Assembly: GCF_035917335.1 (NCBI RefSeq)
Contig: NZ_CP109067.1
Coordinates: forward strand, 3,967,001-4,031,000
Reading direction: 5' to 3'
DNA: 64,000 nt
Source of the DNA: Micromonospora sp. NBC_01813
Lineage (GTDB): Bacteria; Actinomycetota; Actinomycetes; Mycobacteriales; Micromonosporaceae
A program made the translations under genes and the position numbers. Under the pieces are notes generated by a model. It did no database searches and was not told the origin of the DNA. It saw only the letters and a program-made list of their open reading frames with translations. Positions 1-10,629 of this stretch are shown here, piece after piece. Each line of letters opens with the position of its first letter. The stretch's first letter is position 1.

Positions 1-48
1 CTGCGAGGCCGCGGCTACCGGCTTTCCGGTCCGCATCCGCCGGCATGA
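1..48 (+). CDS. Response regulator, OmpR family, C-terminal end only
   Basis: Only the last 15 codons lie in the window. They read LRGRGYRLSGPHPPA and then TGA. The GRGYRL segment is the usual end of the winged-helix DNA-binding domain of OmpR/PhoB-type regulators. The stop overlaps the ATG of the next gene (ATGA at 45-48), so regulator and histidine kinase form a coupled two-component pair. The receiver domain is outside the window. The family call rests on this short motif plus the kinase next door. Confidence 0.75.
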   Translation: MRGRGYRLSGPHPPA

Positions 49-1295
49 GCCGATCGGCGGCGGACCGCTCACGCCGGCTCCGGTGGTGGCCCACCGCGCT
101 GTTCACCGTGATCAACATGGTCGGTCCGACCATCTTCGGGTCACTGCTGATCGATCGGGACGCCCAGCAGCGGCAGGAACGGATGGACGCGGAGCTGCAC
201 CGGGTGACGTCAAGCGCGGTGCGGCTGATTCAGTACGGCCAGGTGCTGGACACCCGCTTCCTCGCCCAGGACCCGATCAACAATCAGTGCCCGCAGTTCG
301 CGGTCCTGTCTGGTGAGTCCGAGCGCTTCTCCGACTACTTCAGCGCGAGCCCCTGTGTGGAGGTGGACCCCGCCAGGCTCACCGGGCTGGTCACCGAGGG
401 GATCCGTCGCGGCAGTCTGCTCTACACCTACGTCCGCGGCACCGGCGGGGAGTTGCTCCGGGTCGGGGTGGAACCGTTCCGCAACGACAACGGCCAGTAC
501 ATCGGCGCGATCGTCGCGGTCTCCGACGCGACCGGGGAGCAGACGGCGCACGACCGGTTGGTCCTGCTCGTCCTCGGGGGCGGGGTGCTGCTGGTCGTGG
601 CCGGCGCGGTCGTCGGTCACCTGCTCGTCGGCCTGGTCACCCGACCGGTGGTCACCGCGCTCGAACAGCAGGAGGTGCTGCTCGCCGACACCGCGCACGA
701 CCTCCGTACCCCGGTCGCGGCGCTGCGGGCGCTCGCGGAGGCGGCGCGGGACAACCCGGCCCGCCGCGACGAGCTGATGTCCCGCGCGGTCGCCCTGGCC
801 GGCCGGATGGGCACGATCATCGACGACCTGCTGGCCCGCGCCCGGCTGGCGGCCGGTGTCGAGCAGCTCGCGATCGAACCGGTGTGGCTGGACCAGCTGG
901 TCACGACCGTGGTCAGGGAAGCGTCCGTCGGCGAGGCACGGGTGACGGTGACCGCGGCCGCGACCAAGGTCAACGCGGATCCGGGGCTGGTCCAACGGGC
1001 CGTCGCCAACCTGCTGGACAACGCGCTGCGACACGGACGCCGGCCGGGCGCCGCAGCCATCGTGCACGTGACCGTCGCGGGTGGGCGCGTCATGGTCGCC
1101 GACCAGGGACCGGGCATCGACCCGTCACTGGCGAGAGAGAACTTCGAAAGGTTCAGCAGCAACGGCGGGTCCAGCGGACTCGGCCTGTCCATCGTGCGCT
1201 GGGTCGCCCAGGCGCACGGCGGCACGCTGCGCGTGTACAACGCCGAGGAGGGCGGTGCCATCTTCGAACTCGTGCTACCGGCGGCCGACAGCTGA
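45..1295 (+). CDS. Two-component sensor histidine kinase
   Basis: The 416-residue protein is a membrane-bound sensor that should phosphorylate the adjacent OmpR-type regulator. It has an N-terminal membrane segment (about 14-36), an extracytoplasmic sensor region with two Cys, and a second membrane segment (about 171-197). A HisKA region follows with the phosphoacceptor His218 in AHDLRTPV. The ATPase domain shows an N box (NLLDNALRHG), a G1 box (DQGPGID) and a G2 box (GLGLSIV). The ATG overlaps the regulator stop. The sensed signal cannot be read from the sequence. All catalytic boxes are present, so activity is expected. Confidence 0.93.
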   Translation: MSRSAADRSRRLRWWPTALFTVINMVGPTIFGSLLIDRDAQQRQERMDAELHRVTSSAVRLIQYGQVLDTRFLAQDPINNQCPQFAVLSGESERFSDYFSASPCVEVDPARLTGLVTEGIRRGSLLYTYVRGTGGELLRVGVEPFRNDNGQYIGAIVAVSDATGEQTAHDRLVLLVLGGGVLLVVAGAVVGHLLVGLVTRPVVTALEQQEVLLADTAHDLRTPVAALRALAEAARDNPARRDELMSRAVALAGRMGTIIDDLLARARLAAGVEQLAIEPVWLDQLVTTVVREASVGEARVTVTAAATKVNADPGLVQRAVANLLDNALRHGRRPGAAAIVHVTVAGGRVMVADQGPGIDPSLARENFERFSSNGGSSGLGLSIVRWVAQAHGGTLRVYNAEEGGAIFELVLPAADS

Positions 1296-1364
1296 GCGCC
1301 ACACCGCACGATGGACCGATCTTGTACACCTCCTTCTATGCTTCGATGCGTGACCGGAGTGAGC

Positions 1365-3268
1365 GTGGCACGGACCCTTGCGGATCGTCTCCGCCAGCTG
1401 CGCGGCCGGACGCCGCTGATCCTGCTGACCGGCGTCTGCCTCGTCGTGGTGACCGCGGCGGTCTCCTCAGCGTCCGGGCCGGAGCAGGGGCTGAGGTTCG
1501 CTCCGGGCGGTCACTGGATGGCGAACCCGGCACTCGACCTCGTGTTCCACATCAACGGCGGCGGGCAGACGGTCGATGCCCAGACCCGGATCGAGGGCAT
1601 CGAGCCGAACAGTCAGGTGGTGCAGGGCGACACCAGCGGATACGTGGTCGGCCAGACCCGGATCATCGAGTTCGGAAAGTCGGACCTGGCGGTCGAACAG
1701 ACCCTCACCGCGCCGACCGGGGAACGGCCGGTCGCCATCGAGGCCACCGGCGGCCCCTACCTCGTCTACCGCGAGGCCGGCAGCGTGGTGCGGCTGGGCG
1801 ATGCCGCCGCGGCGATCCCGGCCGGTGGCGCGCTCGGTGAGCCCGTCGCCACGGCGGACGGCACGCTGTGGCTGCACCGCCTCGATTCCGGCATCATCTG
1901 CAAGCTGGCTCGCGACGCCGAGCGGATCTCCTGTCCGGCCGCCGCGCCGACCGGCAACCTCGGCGTCCTGACGGTCGTACGGGATCGCCCGGTCTTCGTC
2001 GACACGACCGCCGACACGCTCAGCCCGGTCTCCGACGCCGGGCTCGGCAAACCCACCCGGCTCGGCGTGGACGCGCCGCCGACCGCCCGGGTGGCACCGA
2101 TCGACGTAGCTGGCCGGGTCGCCGTCCTCGACCCCGACGGACAGCGGATGTATCTGGTGGACGCCACCACCGTCGGCACCGACCAGGAGGGCGCCGCGCC
2201 CGTCACGGTCGCGCTGCCGAACGGCACGTACACCACGCCGTCCGCGACCCGCTCGTCGTTCGTGCTGCTGGATCGCAAACGCAACACGCTGCTCACCTAC
2301 AGCGGCACCGGCGAGCCGCTGCGCACGGTGACGGTGCCGGCGGACGTCGGTGAGCCGAGCCTCACCCGCGGCGGCGACGGCCGGGTCTACGTCGACGGAA
2401 CCGAAGGCAGATACGCCCTGGTCGTGGACCAGGGCGGCGGGGTGGGCCAGGTGCCGATCCCCGGCGGAGACCCGCCACCCGGCTCCGCACCGGTGACTCC
2501 GGGTGCCCCGCCGACGAGCGGAGCGGCCGGGCCCACGACGGCACCCGCATCGACCGCCGTGGCCACGCCGACACCTGACCCGCCCGCCGGGCCACCAGGC
2601 ACCGCGGGAACGCCGCGCACCACCGGACCACCCCGCAGTACGGGAACGCCCCGTACCTCCGCGCCACCATCGCGTACCCCGCCGCCGGCGATCCCGGCCA
2701 GCCCGCCGGGCGTCCCTGCGGGCCTACGCGCCGAGCCGCAGGGCGATGCTCTCCTGGCCAGCTGGGGTGCCGCCGCCGCCAACGGTGCCGCCGTGAGCGC
2801 CTATCACGTCACCTGGGCCGGGGTCTCCGGCGGCGGTGGCGGCTCGTCCACCCGTCCCGGCGACGCCAGGTCGTTCGCGATCGGCGGGCTCACCCGTGGA
2901 GTGGCCTACCGGATCACGGTGGTCGCCCAGAACAGCGCCGGTCGCGGCGCCTCGGCGAGCGTCCAGGCGACCCTGCCGGTGATCCGTACGGTCACCGTGT
3001 CCCGGGGACGCACGGAGGCGTACGAGTCGTCCTGCCGGGTGCCGGAATGCGGACTGATGCGGGTGGTCATGCGCGGTTTCCAGCCCAACACCAGTTACCA
3101 GGTCGACCCGCGTTCCAGCCACCCGACGTACAGCAATCCCGGCGCGGCGCGGACCACGGACGACGCGGGCAATCTCACCTTCGAGGCGTTCCATTTCGGC
3201 GAGGTCGGATACGAGGTGTGGGTGGAGGTGGACGGCATGCAGTCCAACCGATTCGAGTGGGTGAGCGG

Positions 3269-3272
<4 letters not shown>
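1365..3272 (+). CDS. Secreted or membrane-anchored beta-propeller protein with Pro/Thr-rich linker and fibronectin type III domain
   Basis: With the GTG at 1365 (GGAG six bases upstream) the product is 635 aa. Residues about 12-32 form one hydrophobic anchor or signal. Residues about 35-365 are repetitive beta-strand sequence that resembles a propeller. A Pro/Thr/Gly-rich linker follows (about 365-450), then a fibronectin type III domain (about 452-540, with the typical AYRITVVAQNSAG strand) and a C-terminal beta domain with a Cys pair. It starts an operon that overlaps MoxR by four bases. An extracellular binding role is inferred; no enzyme motif was seen. In-frame ATG starts at 1311 and 1338 and GTGs at 1350 and 1359 are alternatives. 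Confidence 0.75.
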
Positions 3273-4225
<953 letters not shown>

Positions 4226-4227
4226 CC

Positions 4228-5355
4228 GTGCGCCTCACCCGCCGTGGCCGGGTGGTACTCGCCGTCGCCGTCGGGCTGCTGATCGCCGGGCAGTGGGGCG
4301 GCTACCAGGTCCTACGCGTACTGGGGGCGGCGTTGCTGGGTGCCGTCGCCGCCGCGCTCCTACTCACCATGCGTGGCTTCACGGCGCGGGTGCGGCGCGC
4401 GGTGCACCCCGACCGGGTCGAGCGGGGGCGGCCCGCGCTCGCCAGTCTGCGGGTGGGCAACCCGGGTGCCCGGCGGATGGCCGGCTTCCTCGCCACCGAC
4501 ACCGCGGGCGCCGCGACCCGGACGATCCGGGTCCGGTCACTGCCGGCCGGCGCCGAGGCGGTCTACCACTACGAGCTGCCGACCAGCAGCCGTGGCCGGC
4601 TCACGGTCGGCCCGTTGACCTTGCGGCGCGAGGATCCGTTCGGCCTGGCCGGCAGCCGCCTGCCCACCGGCGAGACGGCACCGCTGTGGGTGCACCCCCG
4701 GCAGCTCCCGGCCCGTACGTCGACCGGCGGCTATCCACGCCACCACCACGAGGGGGTCGCCGACGACAGCCGGTTGCCGGGGTCGGCGGACCTGCAGGAC
4801 GTCCGCGAGTACGTGCCCGGGGACGAGGTGCGCCACCTGCACTGGAAGGCGACCGCCCGGACCGGCCGGCTGATGGTGCGTGACCTGGCGGACCCGCAGC
4901 AGCCGCGGATGACGGTGGTGCTGGACACCCGCGCGCAGGCGCTGGCACCGGCGCGGTTCGAGGAGGCGGTCGAGGTCGCGGCCTCGCTGCTGGCCGCGTC
5001 CGCCCGGGCCGGCCACCACAGCCGTCTGGTCACCTCGGGCGGTCGTGACCTGCCCACGTCCGGGGGCGCTCAGGCCGCCCGCCGGCTGCTCGACGAGCTG
5101 TGTGTGGTGGGCCAGGACGCGGTACGCGATGCGGCCGTGCTCCCCCGCGTCCTGGCGACCGACCGGTGGGCCGGCGGCAGCCTGGTGATCGTGACCGGTG
5201 GCACCGCCGGGCTCGTGCTGCCCCGGCACCGGTTCAGGTCGATCTTCGTGGTGGACCTGGCCGGTGGAGTGCCTGCCGGAGTGCCCGGCGGGCGGGTCTT
5301 GCGGGCGGACAGCGCCGCGGCGGCGGTCAGCCGGTGGAACCAGGTGCTGGGGTGA
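4228..5355 (+). CDS. DUF58 domain-containing membrane protein
   Basis: The 375-aa protein has two adjacent membrane helices near the N-terminus (about 10-48) and then a soluble beta-rich region. The DUF58 signature VRHLHWKATARTGRLMVRDL lies near residue 205, followed by a von Willebrand A-like half. Proteins of this family sit with MoxR and TgpA-type proteins and probably form the membrane partner of the ATPase. The GTG start is two bases after the moxR stop. The next gene overlaps its stop (GTGA), so all four operon members are translationally linked. Confidence 0.9.
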   Translation: MRLTRRGRVVLAVAVGLLIAGQWGGYQVLRVLGAALLGAVAAALLLTMRGFTARVRRAVHPDRVERGRPALASLRVGNPGARRMAGFLATDTAGAATRTIRVRSLPAGAEAVYHYELPTSSRGRLTVGPLTLRREDPFGLAGSRLPTGETAPLWVHPRQLPARTSTGGYPRHHHEGVADDSRLPGSADLQDVREYVPGDEVRHLHWKATARTGRLMVRDLADPQQPRMTVVLDTRAQALAPARFEEAVEVAASLLAASARAGHHSRLVTSGGRDLPTSGGAQAARRLLDELCVVGQDAVRDAAVLPRVLATDRWAGGSLVIVTGGTAGLVLPRHRFRSIFVVDLAGGVPAGVPGGRVLRADSAAAAVSRWNQVLG

Positions 5356-7487
5356 GTCCCGCACTCGGGCGCGCGGTCCCGCCGGCCTGTCTGCTGCTCG
5401 CCACCGCCGTCGCGACGCTGCTGTTCGTGCCGGTGTTCGGGCTGTCCGCGCTGCTGCTGCCCGTCGGCGCGACGGCGACGGCGATGCTGGCAGTCGCGGT
5501 GGTCTGCACCCGGGGCGAGCTGTTGACGGCCTGGCGTCCGCTGCTGGTGGCGGCGACCGGTGTGCTCGTCGTCGCGGAAACGGTGCTGTGGTCGACCACG
5601 ATCGGCGGGCTGCCCACGGGCCGGACGCTACGAGCGCTCGGCGACGGGATCACCGGATGGCAGCTGGCGCTGCAGTCGACCTGGCCGGCGCGACCGGAGC
5701 CGCCGCTGCTGCTCTTCGTGCCGCTGCTGGCGGTGCTCGCCGGCGCACTCGGTCTCGAACTGCTGTACCGGCTGGGCCCGCTGCCCGCGCTCGCCCCGAG
5801 TCTCACGATCGTCGTGTTCAGCCAGCTCTACGCACCGATCGGCGCGGTCGCCGCCACGGGCGCGGCGCTGGGCTACGTGGCGGCTGCCGGCGCGCTACTG
5901 GCGGCCCGGCACCCCACGCCGCGCGATGACGGGCAGCACCCGGCAACCGTCCGGCAGGTGGCACCGGCGGCGGCGCTGGCGGTCCTCGCGGCGTGCCTGG
6001 CCGGCCTGGTGGTGCCGGCCGGCGAGGCACCGTGGTCGCTGCGGCAGGATCAGGCCGCCCCGGTCACCGAGATCAACGTCGCCAGCCCGCTCGACGAGAT
6101 CGCGTCCCGGCTCGCGCGTCCCGACGCCGAGGCGTTCCGGGTACGGGGTGCCACCGACGTGGACCGGTGGTCGCTGGTGGTACTGGACGCCTTCGACGGC
6201 GTCAACTGGACCTCCACCGACAGTTATCGCAGGTTGGGCACGGACCTGCGCCCCGCCGCGGCGGTGACCGTGCCGGTGCGCGACCGTTCCGCCCGGATCG
6301 ACGTCACCGGCGTCGACGGGCCGTGGCTGCCCGGCCAGACCTGGCCGGCCGGGGTGGAAGGGGTGGCCCCGCTTGTCGAGGAGCGGCACGGCACGCTGCT
6401 GCTGCCCGGCGACGACCACCCCGGCCCGGTGTCGTACACGATCCGGTGGTGGCAGCCGCAGGTGGACGCGGCGACGCTCGGCGGCGCGGCGACCGACCCG
6501 CGACTCCCCGGCGGGCTCGGCGGGGTGGGCACGGTGCCACCGGGTGTCGCCGAGCTCGCGGCGGAGGCGGTACGCGGGGTGCGCCCCTCCTTCCAGGCCG
6601 CGCTCGCGTTGGAGCGCCACCTACGGGACAACTACCGGCTCGCGGTGGGAGAGGATCTGCCGACCGGGCACGGCTGGCCCCAGTTGGCGGATTTCCTGCT
6701 GCGCGACAAGCGGGGCACGAGCGAGCAGTTCGCTGCGGCGTACGTGGCGTTGGCGCGGATCCTGGGCATCCCGGCCCGCCTCGTCGTCGGCTTCCGTGCG
6801 CCTACCGGGCGAGACGCCGACGGCGGCTACACGGTGCGCGGCGGCGACGTGCTGGCCTGGCCGGAGGTGGCGGTGGCCGACGTCGGCTGGGTGCCGCTCG
6901 ATCCCGGCGGCGCCGCCACGGACGGTGGTGCCGCGCGGGGTGGCGGTCTGGCCGCAGTGACCGCGCAGGCCCGGGCGCGGCTGCCCGCGCCGGAGAACAT
7001 CGAGAACCCGCCGGTGGCCGAGCCCCGGCCGACCGGCCCGGGTCGCGCCCTGCCGACCATCTCGCCACCGTGGACGGTCCTGCTCGCCGCCGTTGCGGCG
7101 CTGGCGGTGGGCTGGCTGATCGGGGTGCCGACGGCCAAGGCGGGCCGGGCCTGGCGGCGCCGGCGACGGCCCGGGACGGCAGCTGTGGTGGGTGCCTGGG
7201 CCGAGGCCCGCGACCGGCTACGCGAGCACGGGGTGGCGGTCTCCCCCGCGATGACCGTACGGGACCTGGCCGCTGCCGCCGCGCCAGTGACCAGTCCAGC
7301 CACAGTGGATGCTCTGCGCCGCCTCGCCGTCGCGGTGGACGGGGCGCTCTGGTCGTCGCCGGCGTCCCCCGGCACCGAGCAGGCCTGGGCGGCGGTTCGC
7401 GCCGTACGACGCGGCCTGGCTCGCCGTGGCATGCGTGCCCGGCTACGCGCCGGCCTCGATCCACGCAGCCTGCTACGGCCGCACTGA
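5352..7487 (+). CDS. TgpA/DUF3488-type transglutaminase-like membrane protein, catalytic residues replaced
   Basis: The 711-residue product starts at GTG 5352, overlapping the DUF58 stop. It has about six N-terminal membrane helices (to about residue 225), a periplasm-side transglutaminase-core region (about 400-530), one more helix (about 577-597) and a cytoplasmic tail. The family motif with the catalytic Cys (G-x-C-x-x-FA) here reads GTSEQFA, with Ser457 in place of Cys. The usual HAWPEV His motif reads LAWPEV, with Leu501 in place of His. The fold is kept but thiol catalysis is not expected. A structural or peptidoglycan/protein-binding role in the MoxR operon is inferred. Confidence 0.85.
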   Translation: MSPALGRAVPPACLLLATAVATLLFVPVFGLSALLLPVGATATAMLAVAVVCTRGELLTAWRPLLVAATGVLVVAETVLWSTTIGGLPTGRTLRALGDGITGWQLALQSTWPARPEPPLLLFVPLLAVLAGALGLELLYRLGPLPALAPSLTIVVFSQLYAPIGAVAATGAALGYVAAAGALLAARHPTPRDDGQHPATVRQVAPAAALAVLAACLAGLVVPAGEAPWSLRQDQAAPVTEINVASPLDEIASRLARPDAEAFRVRGATDVDRWSLVVLDAFDGVNWTSTDSYRRLGTDLRPAAAVTVPVRDRSARIDVTGVDGPWLPGQTWPAGVEGVAPLVEERHGTLLLPGDDHPGPVSYTIRWWQPQVDAATLGGAATDPRLPGGLGGVGTVPPGVAELAAEAVRGVRPSFQAALALERHLRDNYRLAVGEDLPTGHGWPQLADFLLRDKRGTSEQFAAAYVALARILGIPARLVVGFRAPTGRDADGGYTVRGGDVLAWPEVAVADVGWVPLDPGGAATDGGAARGGGLAAVTAQARARLPAPENIENPPVAEPRPTGPGRALPTISPPWTVLLAAVAALAVGWLIGVPTAKAGRAWRRRRRPGTAAVVGAWAEARDRLREHGVAVSPAMTVRDLAAAAAPVTSPATVDALRRLAVAVDGALWSSPASPGTEQAWAAVRAVRRGLARRGMRARLRAGLDPRSLLRPH

Positions 7488-7506
7488 GCAGCAGCCGGAC
7501 ACGGCA

Positions 7507-7530
7507 CCGGCCATCGACGACGGTGGCCGG
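7507..7530. terminator. Hairpin between convergent genes
   Basis: Seven-base arms (CCGGCCA and TGGCCGG) enclose a ten-base loop between the stop of the transglutaminase-like gene and the stop of the pseudokinase gene. There is no T-tract. It could end transcription from both sides, but this rests on position and pairing only. Confidence 0.4.
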
Positions 7531-7531
7531 C

Positions 7532-8992
7532 TCACCTGTTGCAGATCGCCCCGTGAATCGGCTTGGCCTCGCTCTCCAGCACGTCCACGCCGTCGGTGCC
7601 CTGCACCTGGAAGCAGTACTTGCGCCCGGGATCGACCGTGACCCGATGACTCGTGTTGCGCTGCACCAGCACCGGCCGGTTCTGCTCCCCCTCCTCGGCC
7701 ACGATCACCACGAAGTCCATCGGCCCGCTGCTCGTCCACGACAGCTCGACCACGTCGCCGGCAACGGCCGGGTCGGCCAACTCGACCCACTTCGCCGCAG
7801 CCGGGTCCAACGACGGACCGGCCGATCCGGTCGGTGCGGGCACTATCGCAACGGCGCGCTCATCGGGCCGGTTGGTCACGGTGAGTAGCACCGTCGACGC
7901 GGCGAGCACCGCGACGACCGCGCCGGCGATCAGCGCGATGCGGCCCGGTCGCCGACCCGGACGCCCAGGTCCGAAGACGAGGATCGGCTTGCCTCGCGGA
8001 ATCGGCGCGGGCGGGTCCGGCGGTGCTGGCATGACGATGCCGGGCCTGACGCGCTCCGGCGCGACCTCGGCGAAATCGTCGAACGCCGACGGCTCGTCGG
8101 GCGCGGCCGCCGCATCGAACGCCGACGCCTCGTCGAACGCCGACGCCTCGTCGGGCGCGGCCGCGAGGCGGCGGCGCAGGGCGTCCATCCGCTCGGCCAC
8201 GACGGCCGCACCGGCCGGACGCGCCGACGGCGGGTCGGCGAGCAGCTCGGAGACGAGCGCGACGAGTTCGGGTGGCGAGTCCGCGCGACGCACCGGCGGG
8301 ACCGGTGTGCCGAGTACCCGCAGCAGGCGGGCGTCCTGCGGCTCGCCGGGTCGGCCACGGTGTGGCACCTCGCCGGTCAGCGCCAGGTACATGATCACCC
8401 CCAGCCCGTACAGATCGGAGCGCTCGTCGACGACGCCCTCCCGGATGGTCTCCGGCGCGGTGGGCTGCCCGGACAGCTGCGGGTCCCGGGGGAACGCGTC
8501 GCGCAGCGTAGGGCCGAAGTCGGACAGCACCGGCTCACCCGACGGCCGGAACAGCACGTTGCCCGGAGTGACACCACCATGCACGAGCCCTGCCCGGTGT
8601 GCGGCGGCCAGCGCGGCGGCGAGCACCGTACCCAGCACGACGGCGTCGGGCACCGACAGCGGGCCGAACGAGTCGATCAGGTCGGGCAGCGACTGTGCGC
8701 AGAGCTCCATCCGCAGCGCGCAGCGCCCGTCCGGGCGGGTCTCGACGCTGTCGGCGACCAGGATCGCGGCCGACTGACGCAGGGCGGCCAGCCGGGTCAG
8801 TTCGGCGTCGAGCGCGGCCCGGGCGCGCCGGTCGATCGGGCCGGGAAAAACCTTCAGCGCGTACGCCGTACCGGTGGTGTCGACGCACGCGAAGACCGCC
8901 GCCACCGGTCCGTCGCCCAGTAGGACGTGGTCGTCGGTCGTCAAGCTCAGCTCCCGTACGGTGTCGCCACCCGGATCGGCCACGCCGGTCAC
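7532..8992 (-). CDS. Serine/threonine kinase-like membrane protein, probable pseudokinase, in the ESX locus
   Basis: A 486-aa protein with an N-terminal protein-kinase fold (about 15-275), a low-complexity Asp/Glu/Ala/Ser region, one membrane helix (about 350-372) and an extracytoplasmic fibronectin-like domain. The ATP-anchoring Lys47 (ALKVF), DFG (Asp158) and APE motifs are present. The catalytic HRD motif reads HGG (His138-Gly139-Gly140), the usual following Lys is Thr, and the Gly-rich loop is weak. Phosphotransfer is therefore doubtful. The GTG start overlaps the stop of the EccA-like gene (GTGA), tying it to the ESX operon. It may sense or scaffold the secretion machine. Confidence 0.82.
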   Translation of the reverse strand: MTGVADPGGDTVRELSLTTDDHVLLGDGPVAAVFACVDTTGTAYALKVFPGPIDRRARAALDAELTRLAALRQSAAILVADSVETRPDGRCALRMELCAQSLPDLIDSFGPLSVPDAVVLGTVLAAALAAAHRAGLVHGGVTPGNVLFRPSGEPVLSDFGPTLRDAFPRDPQLSGQPTAPETIREGVVDERSDLYGLGVIMYLALTGEVPHRGRPGEPQDARLLRVLGTPVPPVRRADSPPELVALVSELLADPPSARPAGAAVVAERMDALRRRLAAAPDEASAFDEASAFDAAAAPDEPSAFDDFAEVAPERVRPGIVMPAPPDPPAPIPRGKPILVFGPGRPGRRPGRIALIAGAVVAVLAASTVLLTVTNRPDERAVAIVPAPTGSAGPSLDPAAAKWVELADPAVAGDVVELSWTSSGPMDFVVIVAEEGEQNRPVLVQRNTSHRVTVDPGRKYCFQVQGTDGVDVLESEAKPIHGAICNR

Positions 8993-10629
8993 CCGGCCGC
9001 CGCGCGCACGTCCTCGGCCGTCAGCCGGCGCAGTTCGGCCACCTCCGGCATCCGGCCGAGCGAGCGTAGCCGCTGCGACTGGCTCTTGCGTACTCCCTCG
9101 AAGAGCCGGCGTGCGTCACGGGCGTTGCCGAACGCGGGGTCCTGGGCGATGCGGCCGAAGTGTTCCAGCAACACCGGTCGCGCCGTGTCGTCCAGAAGGT
9201 ACTCGCCGTCGGTGGCCATCCCGCCGATGATGCGTACCAGGTCCACAGGGGTGTAGCTGTCGAACTCGACGGTCTTGGCGAAGCGCGAGCCGAGGCCGGG
9301 ATTGGCGGCGAGGAAGTCGCCCATCTCGGCGGTGTAGCCGGCCACGATGACCGCGATCTCGTCCCGGTGGTCCTCCATCAGTTTGACCAGCGTGTCGATC
9401 GCCTCCTGGCCGAAGTCACCCCCGGTGCCCGCCTGCCGCGACAGGGTGTACGCCTCGTCGATGAAGAGCACCCCACCCCGCGCCTGCTCGAAGACCACCG
9501 AGGTCTTCTCGGCGGTGTGCCCGATGTACTGGCCCACCAGATCACGCCGGGCGACCTCGCGGAACTGACCGCCGGGCAGCACACCGAGCGCCTTGAGCAG
9601 CTTGCCGTAGATCCGGGCCACGGTGGTCTTTCCGGTGCCCGGGGCACCGGCGAAGATCAGGTGGTGGCTGACCGTGCCGACCGGCAGCCCCGCCCGGCGC
9701 CGCCAATCGTCGACCTGGATCTCGTCGACCAGGGCGCGCACCTCCGCCTTGACCGCGGCCAGGCCCACCATGGCGTCGAGCTCGGCAAGCAGGTCGTCGA
9801 GGCCCCCGCCACCGGACGCGGCCCGCCGTGGGGCGGCGGCCACCACCGTGGTCGTGGCGTCCGGCGCCACCTCGATGCCGGGTACGGCGGTGTTCTCGGT
9901 GTGGCACTGCTCCACCGATCCGGCGCACCCGGCGCCGAAACGGATCCCGGCCCCCTGCACGTCCCGCACCCGGGTACGGCGCACCACCGGCCGGGCATGC
10001 TGCTCGACGGCGACGCCCTCGCCGCCGGCCCGGGAGATCTCGCAACCGGAGATGACCGGCCGGGCGTACTGGTAGACGTATACGCCCCGCTGGCCGCAGC
10101 CGGCGATCGTGCAGTTGCGGATCTGTGGATCCGCGCCGAGCCCCACCACCAGTCCGTCGCCGGCCACGTCGCGGACCGTGGTGTCCTCGACGCAGCCCGA
10201 GGAGTTCTCCACCACGATGCCGGTCACCGCGTCGCGGATGGTGCACCGGCTCACCGTGAACCGCGGCGATCCCCGCACGCTGAGCGCCGCGCCCTGCTGC
10301 GCGCCGATCGTGCACCGTTCGGCGGTGAGCTCGGCGTCGTGGACCTGCACGGCGGTGACGCTGCCCCGGATCTCCAGACCCTGCAGGACGAGCGTTCCGC
10401 CGCGTACGGCCAGCACCGGTCGGTCGCCGCCGGTGCCGTCCAGCGTCACGGTCGCGCCGTCCTCGGCGCACACCGTCAGCGACCGTCCGACCAGCTCGAA
10501 CGTCTCCGCGTAGCGCCCCTCGGCGACGCGGATGACGCCCCCGTCCGCCGCGTCGCACAACGCCGCGCCGATCGTCGGGTACGCGCCGTGGCGGCCAGCG
10601 GCCACTAGCAAGGTCCGGGATGCGGTCAA
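8989..10629 (-). CDS. EccA-like AAA+ ATPase with N-terminal right-handed parallel beta-helix
   Basis: A 546-aa cytoplasmic protein. Residues about 10-215 are a right-handed parallel beta-helix with repeated short strands (for example RNCTIAGCGQRGVYVY). The C-terminal half is a CbxX/CfqX-type AAA domain with Walker A GAPGTGKTTVAR and Walker B GGVLFIDEAYTL. Mycobacterial EccA has the same AAA class but a TPR-like N-terminus, so the beta-helix may be the substrate-recognition part here. No ATG or GTG lies near the true N-terminus. The TTG at 10627-10629 overlaps the EccE stop (TTGA) and is the best start. Confidence 0.87.
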   Translation of the reverse strand: MTASRTLLVAAGRHGAYPTIGAALCDAADGGVIRVAEGRYAETFELVGRSLTVCAEDGATVTLDGTGGDRPVLAVRGGTLVLQGLEIRGSVTAVQVHDAELTAERCTIGAQQGAALSVRGSPRFTVSRCTIRDAVTGIVVENSSGCVEDTTVRDVAGDGLVVGLGADPQIRNCTIAGCGQRGVYVYQYARPVISGCEISRAGGEGVAVEQHARPVVRRTRVRDVQGAGIRFGAGCAGSVEQCHTENTAVPGIEVAPDATTTVVAAAPRRAASGGGGLDDLLAELDAMVGLAAVKAEVRALVDEIQVDDWRRRAGLPVGTVSHHLIFAGAPGTGKTTVARIYGKLLKALGVLPGGQFREVARRDLVGQYIGHTAEKTSVVFEQARGGVLFIDEAYTLSRQAGTGGDFGQEAIDTLVKLMEDHRDEIAVIVAGYTAEMGDFLAANPGLGSRFAKTVEFDSYTPVDLVRIIGGMATDGEYLLDDTARPVLLEHFGRIAQDPAFGNARDARRLFEGVRKSQSQRLRSLGRMPEVAELRRLTAEDVRAAAG

